A stretch of DNA of 51,875 bases from Lachnospiraceae bacterium (lineage in GTDB: Bacteria > Bacillota > Clostridia > Lachnospirales > Lachnospiraceae), in the NCBI GenBank assembly GCA_030523345.1, contig JAUNIR010000008.1:1-51875 (forward strand). Direction: 5' to 3'. Made by a program: the position numbers and the translations under genes. Shown here piece after piece: positions 17,961-27,313 of the stretch; positions within the stretch are counted from its first letter, which is position 1; every line of letters starts with the position of its first letter. Under the pieces are notes generated by a model, which had not been told where the DNA came from, did not search any database, and worked only from the letters and a program-made list of their open reading frames with translations.

Positions 17961-17989
17961 ACAAGCAATACCGTTACGGTATTGCTTGT
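17961..17989 (-). terminator. Terminator after the SPFH/zinc-ribbon gene
   Basis: ACAAGCAATACCG and CGGTATTGCTTGT form a perfect 13-bp stem with a 3-nt loop, 12 nt after the stop codon. The trailing T-run is weak. Confidence 0.75.
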
Positions 17990-18001
17990 ACTAAATCAAT
18001 A

Positions 18002-19339
18002 TTATTTAACGATGTCATTGTCATCGAATGGATCACCACATTCTGGACAGAACTTAGGGATATTATTTATATCTTCTGGCTCCCATCCACATTTATCACA
18101 TCTGTAAACAGGAACTCCTTCAGGCTTTTTTGCCCCACAGTTAGAACAGAATTTTCCTTTGTTAAGTGTTCCACATGAACATGTCCATCCAAGAGCATCT
18201 GCTGGCTGTGGCTTTCCACATTCTGAACAGAACTTACCAGTATTTCCTGTATGTCCACATTCGCATGTCCATCCTGTAACTGGTGTTGCCTGAGCTACTG
18301 GTGCTACAGGAGCTGTCTGAGCCTGCTGCTGAGCTGCCATTCCATATAAAGCATTGGCATTCATTCCACCTGCCATATTAGCCATGTTCATTCCAGCGAA
18401 TGCCATCATTGGTCCTGTTGACTCATTTGCTGCTGCTGACTTCATAGCCTCTGCCTGTGCTGCTGTAAGTGTAGCTGCTGCCATCGCAGGGTTAGTAAGA
18501 ACTGCATTCTTCTGGAGTTCTTTGATCATCTTCTCATCTTCTTCTGAAGCTGTAGCAGAAGAAAGACCAAAGCTTACTACTGTAATACCACGAAGACCTG
18601 ACCACTTATCTGACATTTCCTCATTAAGTGCATCAGCAATTTCCTTAGTATGCGCCATAAGTGCTGAATATCTAACACCCATTTCAGAAATACGAGCAAA
18701 TGCTGGCTGAAGTGATGTCATAAGTTCTGACTTAAGCTGCGAATCAATTTCGCTCTTTCTATACTCTGTAGTAACATTTGCTGCAAGATTTGTATAGAAA
18801 AGAATAGGATCTGTAATCTTATATGAATATTCACCATGACATCTAATTGCAATATCAACATCAAGACCAATATTCTTATCTACAACACGGAATGGAACCG
18901 GATTAGCTGTACCGTATTTATTTCCAGGAATTTCCCTAGTATTAACAAAGTAAACTCTCTGATCCTTAGCTGTATCACCACCAAATGTGAAACGCTTTCC
19001 AACCTGGGCAAATGAATTCTTAATATTCTCACCAAGTGAACCGTAAAAAATAGATGGTTCTGTTGATTTGTCCCAAATAAATTCACCAGGATCAGCACAT
19101 ACTTCAACTACCTTACCCTGTTCAACAATAATCATACACTGTCCATCTGCTACTGCAATTATAGAACCGTTTGAAATGATATTGTCACTTCCATGTACAT
19201 TTGAACTGTTTTTATTTTTTCTCTTTTCTGCTTTTTTCATAAGTACGTCTACTGGAATTGCATCACAATAGAAATACTCACGCCATGAATCAGCAAGTGC
19301 TGACTGGGCTGCTTGTGATAACGCTGATATAAGTCCCAT
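18002..19339 (-). CDS. SPFH-domain protein with three C-terminal zinc ribbons (YdjI-like)
   Basis: Residues about 20-290 form an SPFH/band-7-type domain of the YdjI (virion core protein-like) family, with the typical SWREYFYCDAIPVDVLM opening. A Met/Ala/Gln-rich linker follows (about 290-345). The tail carries three zinc ribbons, each with CxC or CxxC pairs: CECGHTG...CSECG, CSCGTL...CSNCG and CDKCGW...CPECG. In B. subtilis ydjI sits with the PspA-like envelope stress genes; the family is thought to act at membranes. AGGAGG lies 6 nt before the ATG. No pspA is seen here. Confidence 0.85.
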   Translation of the reverse strand: MGLISALSQAAQSALADSWREYFYCDAIPVDVLMKKAEKRKNKNSSNVHGSDNIISNGSIIAVADGQCMIIVEQGKVVEVCADPGEFIWDKSTEPSIFYGSLGENIKNSFAQVGKRFTFGGDTAKDQRVYFVNTREIPGNKYGTANPVPFRVVDKNIGLDVDIAIRCHGEYSYKITDPILFYTNLAANVTTEYRKSEIDSQLKSELMTSLQPAFARISEMGVRYSALMAHTKEIADALNEEMSDKWSGLRGITVVSFGLSSATASEEDEKMIKELQKNAVLTNPAMAAATLTAAQAEAMKSAAANESTGPMMAFAGMNMANMAGGMNANALYGMAAQQQAQTAPVAPVAQATPVTGWTCECGHTGNTGKFCSECGKPQPADALGWTCSCGTLNKGKFCSNCGAKKPEGVPVYRCDKCGWEPEDINNIPKFCPECGDPFDDNDIVK

Positions 19340-19370
19340 ATTTTCCCTCCTATAATAAGCGTATTACTGA

Positions 19371-19398
19371 TAAAAAGGTGCATACATATTGTGCACCT
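19371..19398 (-). terminator. Terminator of the DUF815-ppx-ppk-ABC-F-HAD operon
   Basis: On the minus strand AGGTGCA pairs with TGCACCT around a 9-nt loop, followed by TTTTTA. It lies 52 nt after the HAD phosphatase stop. Confidence 0.8.
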
Positions 19399-19450
19399 AC
19401 TGCGTACTATTCTACCATATATCCAATAATTCCGTAAAGGAAAATTTGGA

Positions 19451-20263
19451 TTAGCACAGTATAAACCTATCTATTATTTCTTTAATTCCACCTTCGTTAT
19501 TTGTACGCTTTGTAATGTAGTCTGCTGCCTCCTTAAGACTATCCACTCCATTACGCATACACACTCCGGTTCCTGCCGCCTGAATCATCGGCAAATCATT
19601 TTCTTCATCCCCTGCTGCCACTGTATCCTTCATATCAACAGATAAGTAATTTGCCAGAAAACGAATAGCCTCTCCCTTGTTTGCTAATGGATTTGCATAT
19701 TCTAAAAGTCTTGCATCAGAAAATGTTGAATATAAGCCATTCTTTTTTTCAAAAGGTTCTAGCTTATCCCGATATTCTTGCAGATATTCTTTTCCCTTTA
19801 GCGAGATTATTATGACTTTGGGAGCCTGTCCCTTTGTAACTGACGAAAAATCTTTAACCACTAGTTTTGGCATCTTTATTCTTTCTGAATAAAAATTGAG
19901 TTCTTCAGTATCTCTTTCTGATACAACATGGTCATCAATATAAGTATGCGCATGTAAGCCCATTTTATATGCTTCATCTAGGAGATATCTGACTATTTCC
20001 TCGGACAAAGTATCATTTTTTAGTTTCTCTTTTGTTACAGGATTGTATACTAGCCCACCATTGAATACCGATAAGTAAAACCCATCACGTATAAAGCCAA
20101 ATTTCTCAGCAATGCCCATGGTAGAATACAATGGACGTCCAGTATTAATAATTACTTTATGTCCCTTTGCAATCATTTCATCAATGGCTGCCATATCCTC
20201 GCTATTTATTTCTTTATCATCATTTAAAAGAGTTCCATCTAAATCTAAAAATAAAAGCTTCAA
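19451..20263 (-). CDS. Cof-type HAD-IIB family phosphatase
   Basis: This 270-residue HAD hydrolase has motif I FLDLDGTLL (nucleophile Asp7, acid/base Asp9), motif II around VIINTGRPLYS, a C2B cap domain, and motif III/IV GDEENDLPMI. Family members dephosphorylate sugar phosphates, flavin or pyridoxal phosphate; the substrate cannot be read from sequence. It lies 3 bp after the ABC-F gene and is the last gene of the operon that begins with the DUF815 ATPase. Confidence 0.9.
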   Translation of the reverse strand: MKLLFLDLDGTLLNDDKEINSEDMAAIDEMIAKGHKVIINTGRPLYSTMGIAEKFGFIRDGFYLSVFNGGLVYNPVTKEKLKNDTLSEEIVRYLLDEAYKMGLHAHTYIDDHVVSERDTEELNFYSERIKMPKLVVKDFSSVTKGQAPKVIIISLKGKEYLQEYRDKLEPFEKKNGLYSTFSDARLLEYANPLANKGEAIRFLANYLSVDMKDTVAAGDEENDLPMIQAAGTGVCMRNGVDSLKEAADYITKRTNNEGGIKEIIDRFILC

Positions 20264-20266
20264 TGT

Positions 20267-21904
20267 TTAGTTTTCATCCTCTTCCTTCTGTGCTTCATAT
20301 ACGAAACGCTTTCTAGCCATTTCATCAGAAGCAAGGTACTCATCGTATGTAGTAATCTTATCAATCATAGTTCCATTTGGAAGAATTTCCATAATACGAT
20401 TAGCTGTTGTTTCCACAAACTGATGATCATGGGATGCAAAAAGAATTACACCTGGGAACTTAATAAGTCCATTATTAAGTGCTGTAATACTTTCCATATC
20501 AAGATGGTTTGTAGGCTCATCAAGAATAAGTATATTTGCCCCGGAGATCATCATCTTTGAGAGCAGACATCTAACCTTTTCTCCTCCTGATAATACCTTA
20601 ACCTTCTTAACTCCATCTTCACCTGGGAAAAGCATTCTTCCAAGATATCCTCTTACATATGTAATATCCTTAACTGGTGAATATCCCATTAACCAGTCTG
20701 ATATTGTTAAATCATTATTGAACTCTTCTGTAGAATCCTTAGGGAAATACGCCTGAGAAGTTGTTACACCCCATTTATATGTTCCTTCATCTGGTTCCAT
20801 CTCACCCATCAAAATTTTAAAAAGTGTTGTCTTAGCAAGTTCATTAGAACCGATAAATGCAGCCTTATCTTCACGTCTTAATATGAATGAAATATTATCC
20901 AAAACCTTAACGCCATCAATAGTCTTTGAAATGCCGTCTACTGTAAGTACCTCATTACCTATTTCGCGATCAGGCTTGAAATCGATGTATGGATACTTAC
21001 GGCTTGATGGTTTAATTGTATCAAGCTCAATTTTTTCAAGAGCTCTCTTTCTTGATGTAGCCTGCTTTGATTTTGAAGCATTAGCAGAGAACCTTGAAAT
21101 AAATTCCTGAAGTTCCTTAATCTTTTCTTCTTTTTTCTTATTTGCTTCTTTCATCTGCTGAATAAGGAGCTGACTAGATTCATACCAGAAATCATAGTTA
21201 CCAGCGTAAAGCTGAATCTTACCATAATCAATGTCTGCAGTGTGTGTACAAACCTTATTAAGGAAATATCTATCATGGCTGACAACAATGACAGTATTCT
21301 CAAAGTTTATAAGGAACTCCTCAAGCCACTCAATAGCATCAAGATCGAGATGGTTTGTAGGCTCGTCCAAAAGTAATATATCAGGATTACCAAAAAGTGC
21401 TCTTGCAAGAAGCACCTTAACTTTCTGTGAACCTGTAAGATTTGCCATCATTTCATAGTGAAGTTCTGTTTCAATTCCAAGTCCGTTAAGGAGCATTGCT
21501 GCATTAGACTCTGCTTCCCATCCATCCATTTCTGCAAACTCAGTTTCAAGTTCTGAGGCTCTTATACCATCTTCATCTGTGAAATCTTCTTTCGCATAAA
21601 TTGCATCTTTTTCCTTCATAATGTCGTAGAGACGCTGATTTCCCATAATTACAGTATCCATTACAGGAAATTCATCATATTTAAAGTGATCCTGCTCAAG
21701 TACTGATAGTCTCTGACCTGGTGTAATTGCTATATCACCATTTGTAGTATCAAGCTGCCCTGAAAGAATTTTTAAAAATGTAGACTTTCCAGCACCATTT
21801 GCACCTATAAGTCCGTAGCAGTTTCCCTCTGTAAACTTAATATTTACGTCTTCGAAGAGTGCTTTTTTTCCAAGACGCAATGTTACGTTGTTCGCTGAAA
21901 TCAT
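20267..21904 (-). CDS. ABC-F family ATPase (YkpA/YbiT-like)
   Basis: Two ABC ATPase domains without membrane segments make this an ABC-F protein, a class that acts on the ribosome. The first P-loop is intact (GANGAGKST, 34-42). The second is degenerate (GSNELAKTT), lacking the GxGK glycine; its other motifs LSGGEKVRCLL and ILDEPTNHLDME are intact. The first signature is LTGSQ rather than LSGGQ. Overall similarity is to the YkpA/YbiT subgroup, for which I recall similar second P-loops. The linker (about 245-300) is charged and helical. Length is 545. It is 37 bp after the 85-aa gene. Confidence 0.9.
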   Translation of the reverse strand: MISANNVTLRLGKKALFEDVNIKFTEGNCYGLIGANGAGKSTFLKILSGQLDTTNGDIAITPGQRLSVLEQDHFKYDEFPVMDTVIMGNQRLYDIMKEKDAIYAKEDFTDEDGIRASELETEFAEMDGWEAESNAAMLLNGLGIETELHYEMMANLTGSQKVKVLLARALFGNPDILLLDEPTNHLDLDAIEWLEEFLINFENTVIVVSHDRYFLNKVCTHTADIDYGKIQLYAGNYDFWYESSQLLIQQMKEANKKKEEKIKELQEFISRFSANASKSKQATSRKRALEKIELDTIKPSSRKYPYIDFKPDREIGNEVLTVDGISKTIDGVKVLDNISFILRREDKAAFIGSNELAKTTLFKILMGEMEPDEGTYKWGVTTSQAYFPKDSTEEFNNDLTISDWLMGYSPVKDITYVRGYLGRMLFPGEDGVKKVKVLSGGEKVRCLLSKMMISGANILILDEPTNHLDMESITALNNGLIKFPGVILFASHDHQFVETTANRIMEILPNGTMIDKITTYDEYLASDEMARKRFVYEAQKEEDEN

Positions 21905-21941
21905 TTATCTTTCCTCCTAAATTGTTTCGTAAGCGTTATAT

Positions 21942-22199
21942 CTATCCCTCTACAATGAGGTATCTTCCATCTCCAATTGCAAACACTTCCGAAGCCTCTA
22001 ATATATCTCCGTCAACATCTGCCCCAAGTTCTTCAAAGTATTCCTTCACTTCCTTAACACTTTTTGCCACATATGCCATCATCATGTCGAGGAATTCATC
22101 TGCGCTTTCTAAATCATCTGCAACTGGTTCATCAAATAGCTGCCCCTGATTTTCTAAAAAGACCTTAAGAACTTTTTCATCATAATTATAACTTGCCAT
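21942..22199 (-). CDS. Conserved-looking acidic 85-aa protein, function unknown
   Basis: I do not recognise this small protein. It is acidic with a helical middle (ADEFLDMMMAYVAKSVKEVK) and a short beta-like C-terminal strand pair ending DGRYLIVEG. A GAGG site precedes the ATG. It is positioned 15 bp after ppk and 37 bp before the ABC-F gene in the same operon, which supports it being a real gene. No function is assigned. Confidence 0.75.
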   Translation of the reverse strand: MASYNYDEKVLKVFLENQGQLFDEPVADDLESADEFLDMMMAYVAKSVKEVKEYFEELGADVDGDILEASEVFAIGDGRYLIVEG

Positions 22200-22214
22200 A
22201 AAATATCCTCTTAA

Positions 22215-24344
22215 TTAAAATACTTCCACTCTCTCCTTTGGAATAAATACTCTCTCGTCTTTTAGTGTATCTTCATTTCCTTCTGCTTCGGTAGCCATTC
22301 TTTTAAATACTTCATGTGCGCACACTGATTCTTTACCTCTTCTGTCTTTCTTTTCATAGCTGCCATCTTCTAACATAAATGACGCCCTTACATTATCAGA
22401 CAAGAGAACTTCAAGAATATTCATAACCTTCGCCTTTGCTTCCTTGCTTTCTATAGGATATAGAATCTCAACTCTTCGCTCAAGATTTCTTGGCATCCAA
22501 TCTGCCGAAGCACAGAACAATTCATAATTTCCGCCGTTTTCAAAATAAAAGATACGGCTGTGCTCTAAAAATTCACCTACGATTGATCTAACAGTAATAT
22601 TCTCAGATACACCCTTTATTCCTGTCTTAAGACAGCAGATTCCTCTGACAATAAGATCAATTTGTACACCAGCACATGATGCCTCGTATAGTGACATTAT
22701 TACATCCTTGTCACATAAGGAATTTACTTTAGCTTTAATAACGGCTTTCTTTCCAGCTAACGCATTATCTCTTTCTCTCTCTATTAATTCGATGAATTTA
22801 TCTTTAAGCCAAAGTGGTGCAAGACTTAACTTATTCCACCACATAGGTTCTGAATATCCTGACAGCATATTGAATACAGCTGTAGCGTCTTCGCCTATTG
22901 GCTCTGCACATGTTAATAAGCCAATATCCGTATATAACTTAGCCGTAGAATCATTGTAGTTACCAGTTCCTAAATGTACATATCTACGTATTCCGTCCTC
23001 TTCACGCCTTACTACAAGCGTAATTTTTGAATGGGTTTTTAAACCAACAAGGCCATAGATAACATGACATCCTGCTTTTTCAAGTTTTTTAGCCCAAATA
23101 ATATTATTTTCCTCATCAAAACGGGCTTTTAACTCAACTAAAACCGTTACCTGTTTACCATTATCTGCTGCCTGCGCAAGAGCTGCAATAATAGGTGAAT
23201 TACCACTGACTCTGTATAGTGTTTGTTTAATAGCTAAAACATTATCATCCTTTGCTGCCTGTCTAATGAAATTCACTACAGGTTCAAATGTTTCATATGG
23301 ATGATGTAGTAATATGTCTTTCTTTCTAATGCATTCAAAAATGTCTGCATCCTGTTCTATATCCGGATTTTCTTTTGGAATATATTTTTCACTCTTCAGC
23401 TCATCGAAGCCCTCGAGTCCATAAAGTTTCATAAGGAAAGTAAGGTCCAAAGGACCACTTATCTTATAAACCTCCACATCATCAACTGCTAATTCCTTCT
23501 TTAAATACTTAAGAAGTTTAGAATCTGTATCATCTGCCACTTCTAGTCTTATAACCTGTCCCCAGGCTCTCTTTTTTATCTGCTTTTCTATTTCTTTTAA
23601 CAGATCGTCTGCTTCATCTTCATCGATTGCTAAATCAGCATTTCTCATAATTCTGAATGGGTGTGCACACAACACATCATAATTAAGAAATAGCTTAGAT
23701 ATATTTCTCTCTATTATTTCCTCCAAAAGAATTATTGCAGTATTACCTTCAACTGAAGGAATTGTAATAATTCTTGGCAGGACAGATGGAACTTGAACTG
23801 TAGCAAACTCCACTTCATCACTTGACTCATTCTTCTTTGATAAAAGCGCCCCAATATTAAGCGATTTATTTCTAATAAGAGGGAATGGTCTTGAAGAATC
23901 AACAGCCATTGGTGTAAGTACAGGGTAAACATTTTCATAGAAGTATTTATCTACATAATCCGCCTGATCTTTTGTAAGTTCCTCATGGCTTGAAATAAAT
24001 TTAATCCCTGCCTGTAAAAGCTGTGGAAGTAGTGATTTATTAAATGTTGTATATTGATTTGATACAAGCTTATGAGTTTCTTCCGAAATCTTCAAAAGCT
24101 GCTGCTCTGCGGTCATACCGGCAATATCTTTTTTTGTATATCCCGCATTTACCATGTCAGCAAGAGACGCCACTCGTACCATAAAGAACTCGTCAAGGTT
24201 TGACGCCGTGATACTTAAGAATTTAAGGCGTTCAAAAAGCGGATAGCTCTTATCTCTAGCTTCCCCTAACACTCTTTCATCAAATTTAATCCAACTTAAT
24301 TCTCTGTTTGTAAAATAATCTGCATTGTCAAATTGTTTGCTCAT
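22215..24344 (-). CDS. ppk: Polyphosphate kinase 1
   Basis: PPK1 reversibly makes inorganic polyphosphate from ATP. The 709 residues contain the N domain (ELSWIKFDERVL), head domain, and two phospholipase D-like catalytic domains. The autophosphorylated His lies in VHLGTGNYND, with conserved KxRFDEENNI (the ELKARFDE motif) before it. The length matches PPK1. It lies 3 bp downstream of the exopolyphosphatase, so synthesis and breakdown are encoded together. Confidence 0.97.
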   Translation of the reverse strand: MSKQFDNADYFTNRELSWIKFDERVLGEARDKSYPLFERLKFLSITASNLDEFFMVRVASLADMVNAGYTKKDIAGMTAEQQLLKISEETHKLVSNQYTTFNKSLLPQLLQAGIKFISSHEELTKDQADYVDKYFYENVYPVLTPMAVDSSRPFPLIRNKSLNIGALLSKKNESSDEVEFATVQVPSVLPRIITIPSVEGNTAIILLEEIIERNISKLFLNYDVLCAHPFRIMRNADLAIDEDEADDLLKEIEKQIKKRAWGQVIRLEVADDTDSKLLKYLKKELAVDDVEVYKISGPLDLTFLMKLYGLEGFDELKSEKYIPKENPDIEQDADIFECIRKKDILLHHPYETFEPVVNFIRQAAKDDNVLAIKQTLYRVSGNSPIIAALAQAADNGKQVTVLVELKARFDEENNIIWAKKLEKAGCHVIYGLVGLKTHSKITLVVRREEDGIRRYVHLGTGNYNDSTAKLYTDIGLLTCAEPIGEDATAVFNMLSGYSEPMWWNKLSLAPLWLKDKFIELIERERDNALAGKKAVIKAKVNSLCDKDVIMSLYEASCAGVQIDLIVRGICCLKTGIKGVSENITVRSIVGEFLEHSRIFYFENGGNYELFCASADWMPRNLERRVEILYPIESKEAKAKVMNILEVLLSDNVRASFMLEDGSYEKKDRRGKESVCAHEVFKRMATEAEGNEDTLKDERVFIPKERVEVF

Positions 24345-24347
24345 TGA

Positions 24348-25877
24348 TTATCCTCTGTTCTTCTTATGAACTAATACAGGTTTAATAGTAAACTCTTCTT
24401 CGAAAAGACCTGCCTTCCTTTCAAAGAATCCTCTTTCTAAAATTAGTGATTCATCGCAATCCGCATTTATGACAAGGTTCGAATCCTTAATGCTAACTTT
24501 GACATCATTTACTTTTGTTCTATAACTTCTACACACGCCATCTGCAAGTCTGAAAATAGCTGTTAGCTTAGCCATTGTGATATAGCTTTCCGCAGTCATC
24601 AACGACTTTTTACCCATTTCACCATAGTATTCAAAGTCTACCTTATTAAACTTCACAATGTTAGCAACAATTTCTCTTTCTGCATGGGTGATGCCTATCA
24701 TTTCCGTTGCCATAATGATAACGTATGAACACTCTGCTGCGTCCTCTAATGACATATACTTTCCACATTCTGAAAGAATTGCCGCGATTCGTAGTAAAAG
24801 TCTGTCTCTTTTAGTAAGTCCATGTATCTTTTTAGTTTCGTCAAAGAGCTTTAATGCTATTTTTTCAACAAGTCTGCATCTCTCTACGTTTGACTTATAT
24901 CTTTTTGCTACTTCAGTAGCACAATACACTACATCATCTTCAAAATCGTGACGATTTTTTATAAGCTTTTCATTCTGAGCATAGTCAAACGCCATACCAT
25001 CCGCAAGACTTACACCTGGGGCCCATATTGTGACCGCATCCGCAAGCTTAACAAGCTTTCTAATAAGTATAGCTGATGGAACAAGTAGCGATGCATACTC
25101 TCCCGAAAGACCGTATTTTTTTGCCAAATCAGAAGGCTTTTCTTCTTTAACTTCTTTTATAAATTTCCTATATTCTTCTGTTGATACAATTTCTTTACCA
25201 AAAGCTCTCTGGATTATGTGAGAAATATAGTCATCTACAACTATTACACTTGATATCTTTGTCTTTGACAAATATAGCTCCTTAAAGTAATGAAAATGAT
25301 TATCTACAAGTTCTGATACAAGGCTTGCATAATCTGTTGTCCTCGCTTCAAGGTGAGCTAATATTTCCCTAATACGTAAAATACCAAGTCTAATATTCTG
25401 AGTAGTCTTTAGGTGACTATCCTCATAAAGAGAAACCTGTATACTTCCTCCACCAATATCTACAATTGCTGCTCCGTCTTTTATTAATTCATCAAACCTT
25501 TCGCCCCTTGAAGCAACAGCCTTTGAATGTAGAAAACGCTGTTCTGAGTTCGACAAAACTTCTACCTCAAACCCAGTTCTTAATTTTATCTGCTCCGTTA
25601 CAATAAGAGTATTCTTAGTCTCTCTAATAGCACTCGTTCCATACACTCTTAAATCATCAACCTTATACCCCTTCATAATAGTTTTAAATTCAAGAAGTGC
25701 ATTACAAAGTTCATCCACTCTTTCAAGACTTATCTTACCTGTATTGTAAGTGTCACTTCCAAGCTCAATTCTCTTTCTTATATAATCGATTTCTTTAATA
25801 GTTCCCTTGCCTGAAATTTCATATATTTTCATTGCAAGTTCATATGAACCTATATCAATGGCTGCAAATGTTTTCAT
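24348..25877 (-). CDS. ppx: Exopolyphosphatase (Ppx/GppA family) with HD-like C-terminal domain
   Basis: The ATG at 25877 is chosen because MKTFAAIDIGSYELAMKIYE is the usual Ppx N-terminus (phosphate-1 loop); the ATG overlaps the upstream stop as TAATG. Residues about 1-300 are the ASKHA phosphatase domain, with the second loop AIVDIGGGSIQVSLY. Residues about 310-509 are an HD-type helical domain. Ppx removes terminal phosphate from polyphosphate; GppA-type pppGpp hydrolysis is possible. It lies between the DUF815 ATPase gene and ppk, with 1-bp and 3-bp junctions, so the three are coupled. Confidence 0.93.
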   Translation of the reverse strand: MKTFAAIDIGSYELAMKIYEISGKGTIKEIDYIRKRIELGSDTYNTGKISLERVDELCNALLEFKTIMKGYKVDDLRVYGTSAIRETKNTLIVTEQIKLRTGFEVEVLSNSEQRFLHSKAVASRGERFDELIKDGAAIVDIGGGSIQVSLYEDSHLKTTQNIRLGILRIREILAHLEARTTDYASLVSELVDNHFHYFKELYLSKTKISSVIVVDDYISHIIQRAFGKEIVSTEEYRKFIKEVKEEKPSDLAKKYGLSGEYASLLVPSAILIRKLVKLADAVTIWAPGVSLADGMAFDYAQNEKLIKNRHDFEDDVVYCATEVAKRYKSNVERCRLVEKIALKLFDETKKIHGLTKRDRLLLRIAAILSECGKYMSLEDAAECSYVIIMATEMIGITHAEREIVANIVKFNKVDFEYYGEMGKKSLMTAESYITMAKLTAIFRLADGVCRSYRTKVNDVKVSIKDSNLVINADCDESLILERGFFERKAGLFEEEFTIKPVLVHKKNRG

Positions 25878-27184
25878 TATAGACTCTGACCTCTTAAATA
25901 ATCTATGAACTGGCTTGCAGTTCTTCCTGATAATCCACCGTGAGCTATTTCCCAAGCATTCGCCTTAAGGATTAACTCATTTTCCTCCATAGAAATGTTA
26001 TACCTTGCGGCTAATTCCTTAACTATTGTATTAAATTCTTTTTTCTCAGGAGATGGGAAATAAATAGTCACACCAAATCTTGATGATAAAGACATCTTCT
26101 CCTGCTTAGTATCTGAGCTATGAAGATCATCGTCGTAATCATTTCTATCATTAAAGCTTTCTCTTACAAGATGTCTTCTATTACTTGTCGCATAAATAAG
26201 CACATTTTCTGGCTTCTTCTCTAGTCCTCCCTCAATTACAGCTTTAAGATATTTATATTCCACTTCAAATTCTTCAAATGATAAATCGTCCATGTAAATA
26301 ATAAATCTATAATTTCTATTTTTAATTTGGGCTATAACATCATTAAGGTCTTTAAACTGATGTTTATAGACTTCAATTATTCTTAATCCCTGATCATAGT
26401 ACTTATTTAAAATAGCCTTTATTGAGCTTGATTTACCAGTACCTGCCTCGCCAAATAACAAACAATTGTTGCATGGTTTTCCGCTAATAAAGGCTTCCGT
26501 ATTATCTATCAGTTTTTTCTTCTGTGATTCATAACCGATAAGATCATCAAGTCCTACATGTGCTATATTTGTAATCGGTAAAACAAGTGTTTCTCCATTA
26601 GTATTGTGATCAACTCTGAAAGCTTTATGAAGTCCAAATTTTCCAACTCCAAAATCTTTATAAAATGCCGTGACCATGTCTTTTATTTCATTTGGATTCT
26701 CTGCATCTTTGATTTTAGACGCAAGGTCCATAATACGATCTCTCACTCTTTTGTTGAAAACTCTTCCTTCATCATTACCGCCATCATAGTCTTTAATAAA
26801 CTCATAACCACATGAGCCAAATGACTCAAACAACCCAACAATATCTATATCAAGAAGATTTTTAAATATACCAAAATCATGTAAAGCAGCTATATTAATG
26901 CTACCTTCCACTTCACCCCTAATTTCGCAGGCCATCGAGTATGGATTTTCATTATTTGCAAGAAGAAATGTAAGATATGTCGTCCATAAATCACCACTAA
27001 ATCCACGCATATATGAAAATTCAATAAGTCCATTTACTACAAATGATATTTTGTCTTTTATCGTCTGCTCATTATCACAAATCTGACCATCCGTACAATT
27101 TGCATAATCATATATTTCTGAAACAGCATCAAGAATTGCACCATTAATAAATTTTTTATATAAAATAAGTTCCTGCGTAATCAT
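25877..27184 (-). CDS. DUF815-family AAA ATPase
   Basis: The C-terminal half is a DUF815 P-loop ATPase: Walker A GEAGTGKS (245-252), Walker B FIIYMDDLSFEEFE (from 294), sensor-1 IYATSNRRHLVRESF and the arginine-rich segment after it. The first 200 residues are helical and specific to this protein type. DUF815 proteins are AAA+-like ATPases without an established role. AGGAG precedes the ATG. It heads the six-gene polyphosphate operon and has a consensus promoter at 27243-27271, so a role connected to polyphosphate is possible but unproven. Confidence 0.9.
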   Translation of the reverse strand: MITQELILYKKFINGAILDAVSEIYDYANCTDGQICDNEQTIKDKISFVVNGLIEFSYMRGFSGDLWTTYLTFLLANNENPYSMACEIRGEVEGSINIAALHDFGIFKNLLDIDIVGLFESFGSCGYEFIKDYDGGNDEGRVFNKRVRDRIMDLASKIKDAENPNEIKDMVTAFYKDFGVGKFGLHKAFRVDHNTNGETLVLPITNIAHVGLDDLIGYESQKKKLIDNTEAFISGKPCNNCLLFGEAGTGKSSSIKAILNKYYDQGLRIIEVYKHQFKDLNDVIAQIKNRNYRFIIYMDDLSFEEFEVEYKYLKAVIEGGLEKKPENVLIYATSNRRHLVRESFNDRNDYDDDLHSSDTKQEKMSLSSRFGVTIYFPSPEKKEFNTIVKELAARYNISMEENELILKANAWEIAHGGLSGRTASQFIDYLRGQSL

Positions 27185-27242
27185 TAGTTACTCCTGATTA
27201 TAATTTTCCACACAAATAAAGCCCGAAGGCGCACACCATTTT

Positions 27243-27271
27243 ATTATATTAAAAAGTTTGTAAACATTCAA
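27243..27271 (-). promoter_or_regulatory. Promoter of the DUF815-ppx-ppk operon
   Basis: On the minus strand a -35 TTGAAT (27266-27271) and a -10 TATAAT (27243-27248) are separated by 17 bp. The predicted start is near 27236. It overlaps the plus-strand promoter at 27258-27286. Confidence 0.75.
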
Positions 27272-27286
27272 TGAATTAGGTATAAT
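27258..27286 (+). promoter_or_regulatory. Promoter of the DUF5050-type gene
   Basis: A -35 TTGTAA (27258-27263) and a -10 TATAAT (27281-27286) are spaced by 17 bp. The start codon is about 20 nt beyond the predicted transcription start, after a GAGGTG site. Confidence 0.8.
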
Positions 27287-27313
27287 TATTGTATCTATTA
27301 GTGAGGTGCAATT

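Noticed and set aside
27200..27240. GCC-TTCG-GGC hairpin near 27225 as a possible terminator
   Set aside because: The stem is only about 3-4 bp and lies in the leader of the DUF815 gene without a T-run matching a transcript end.
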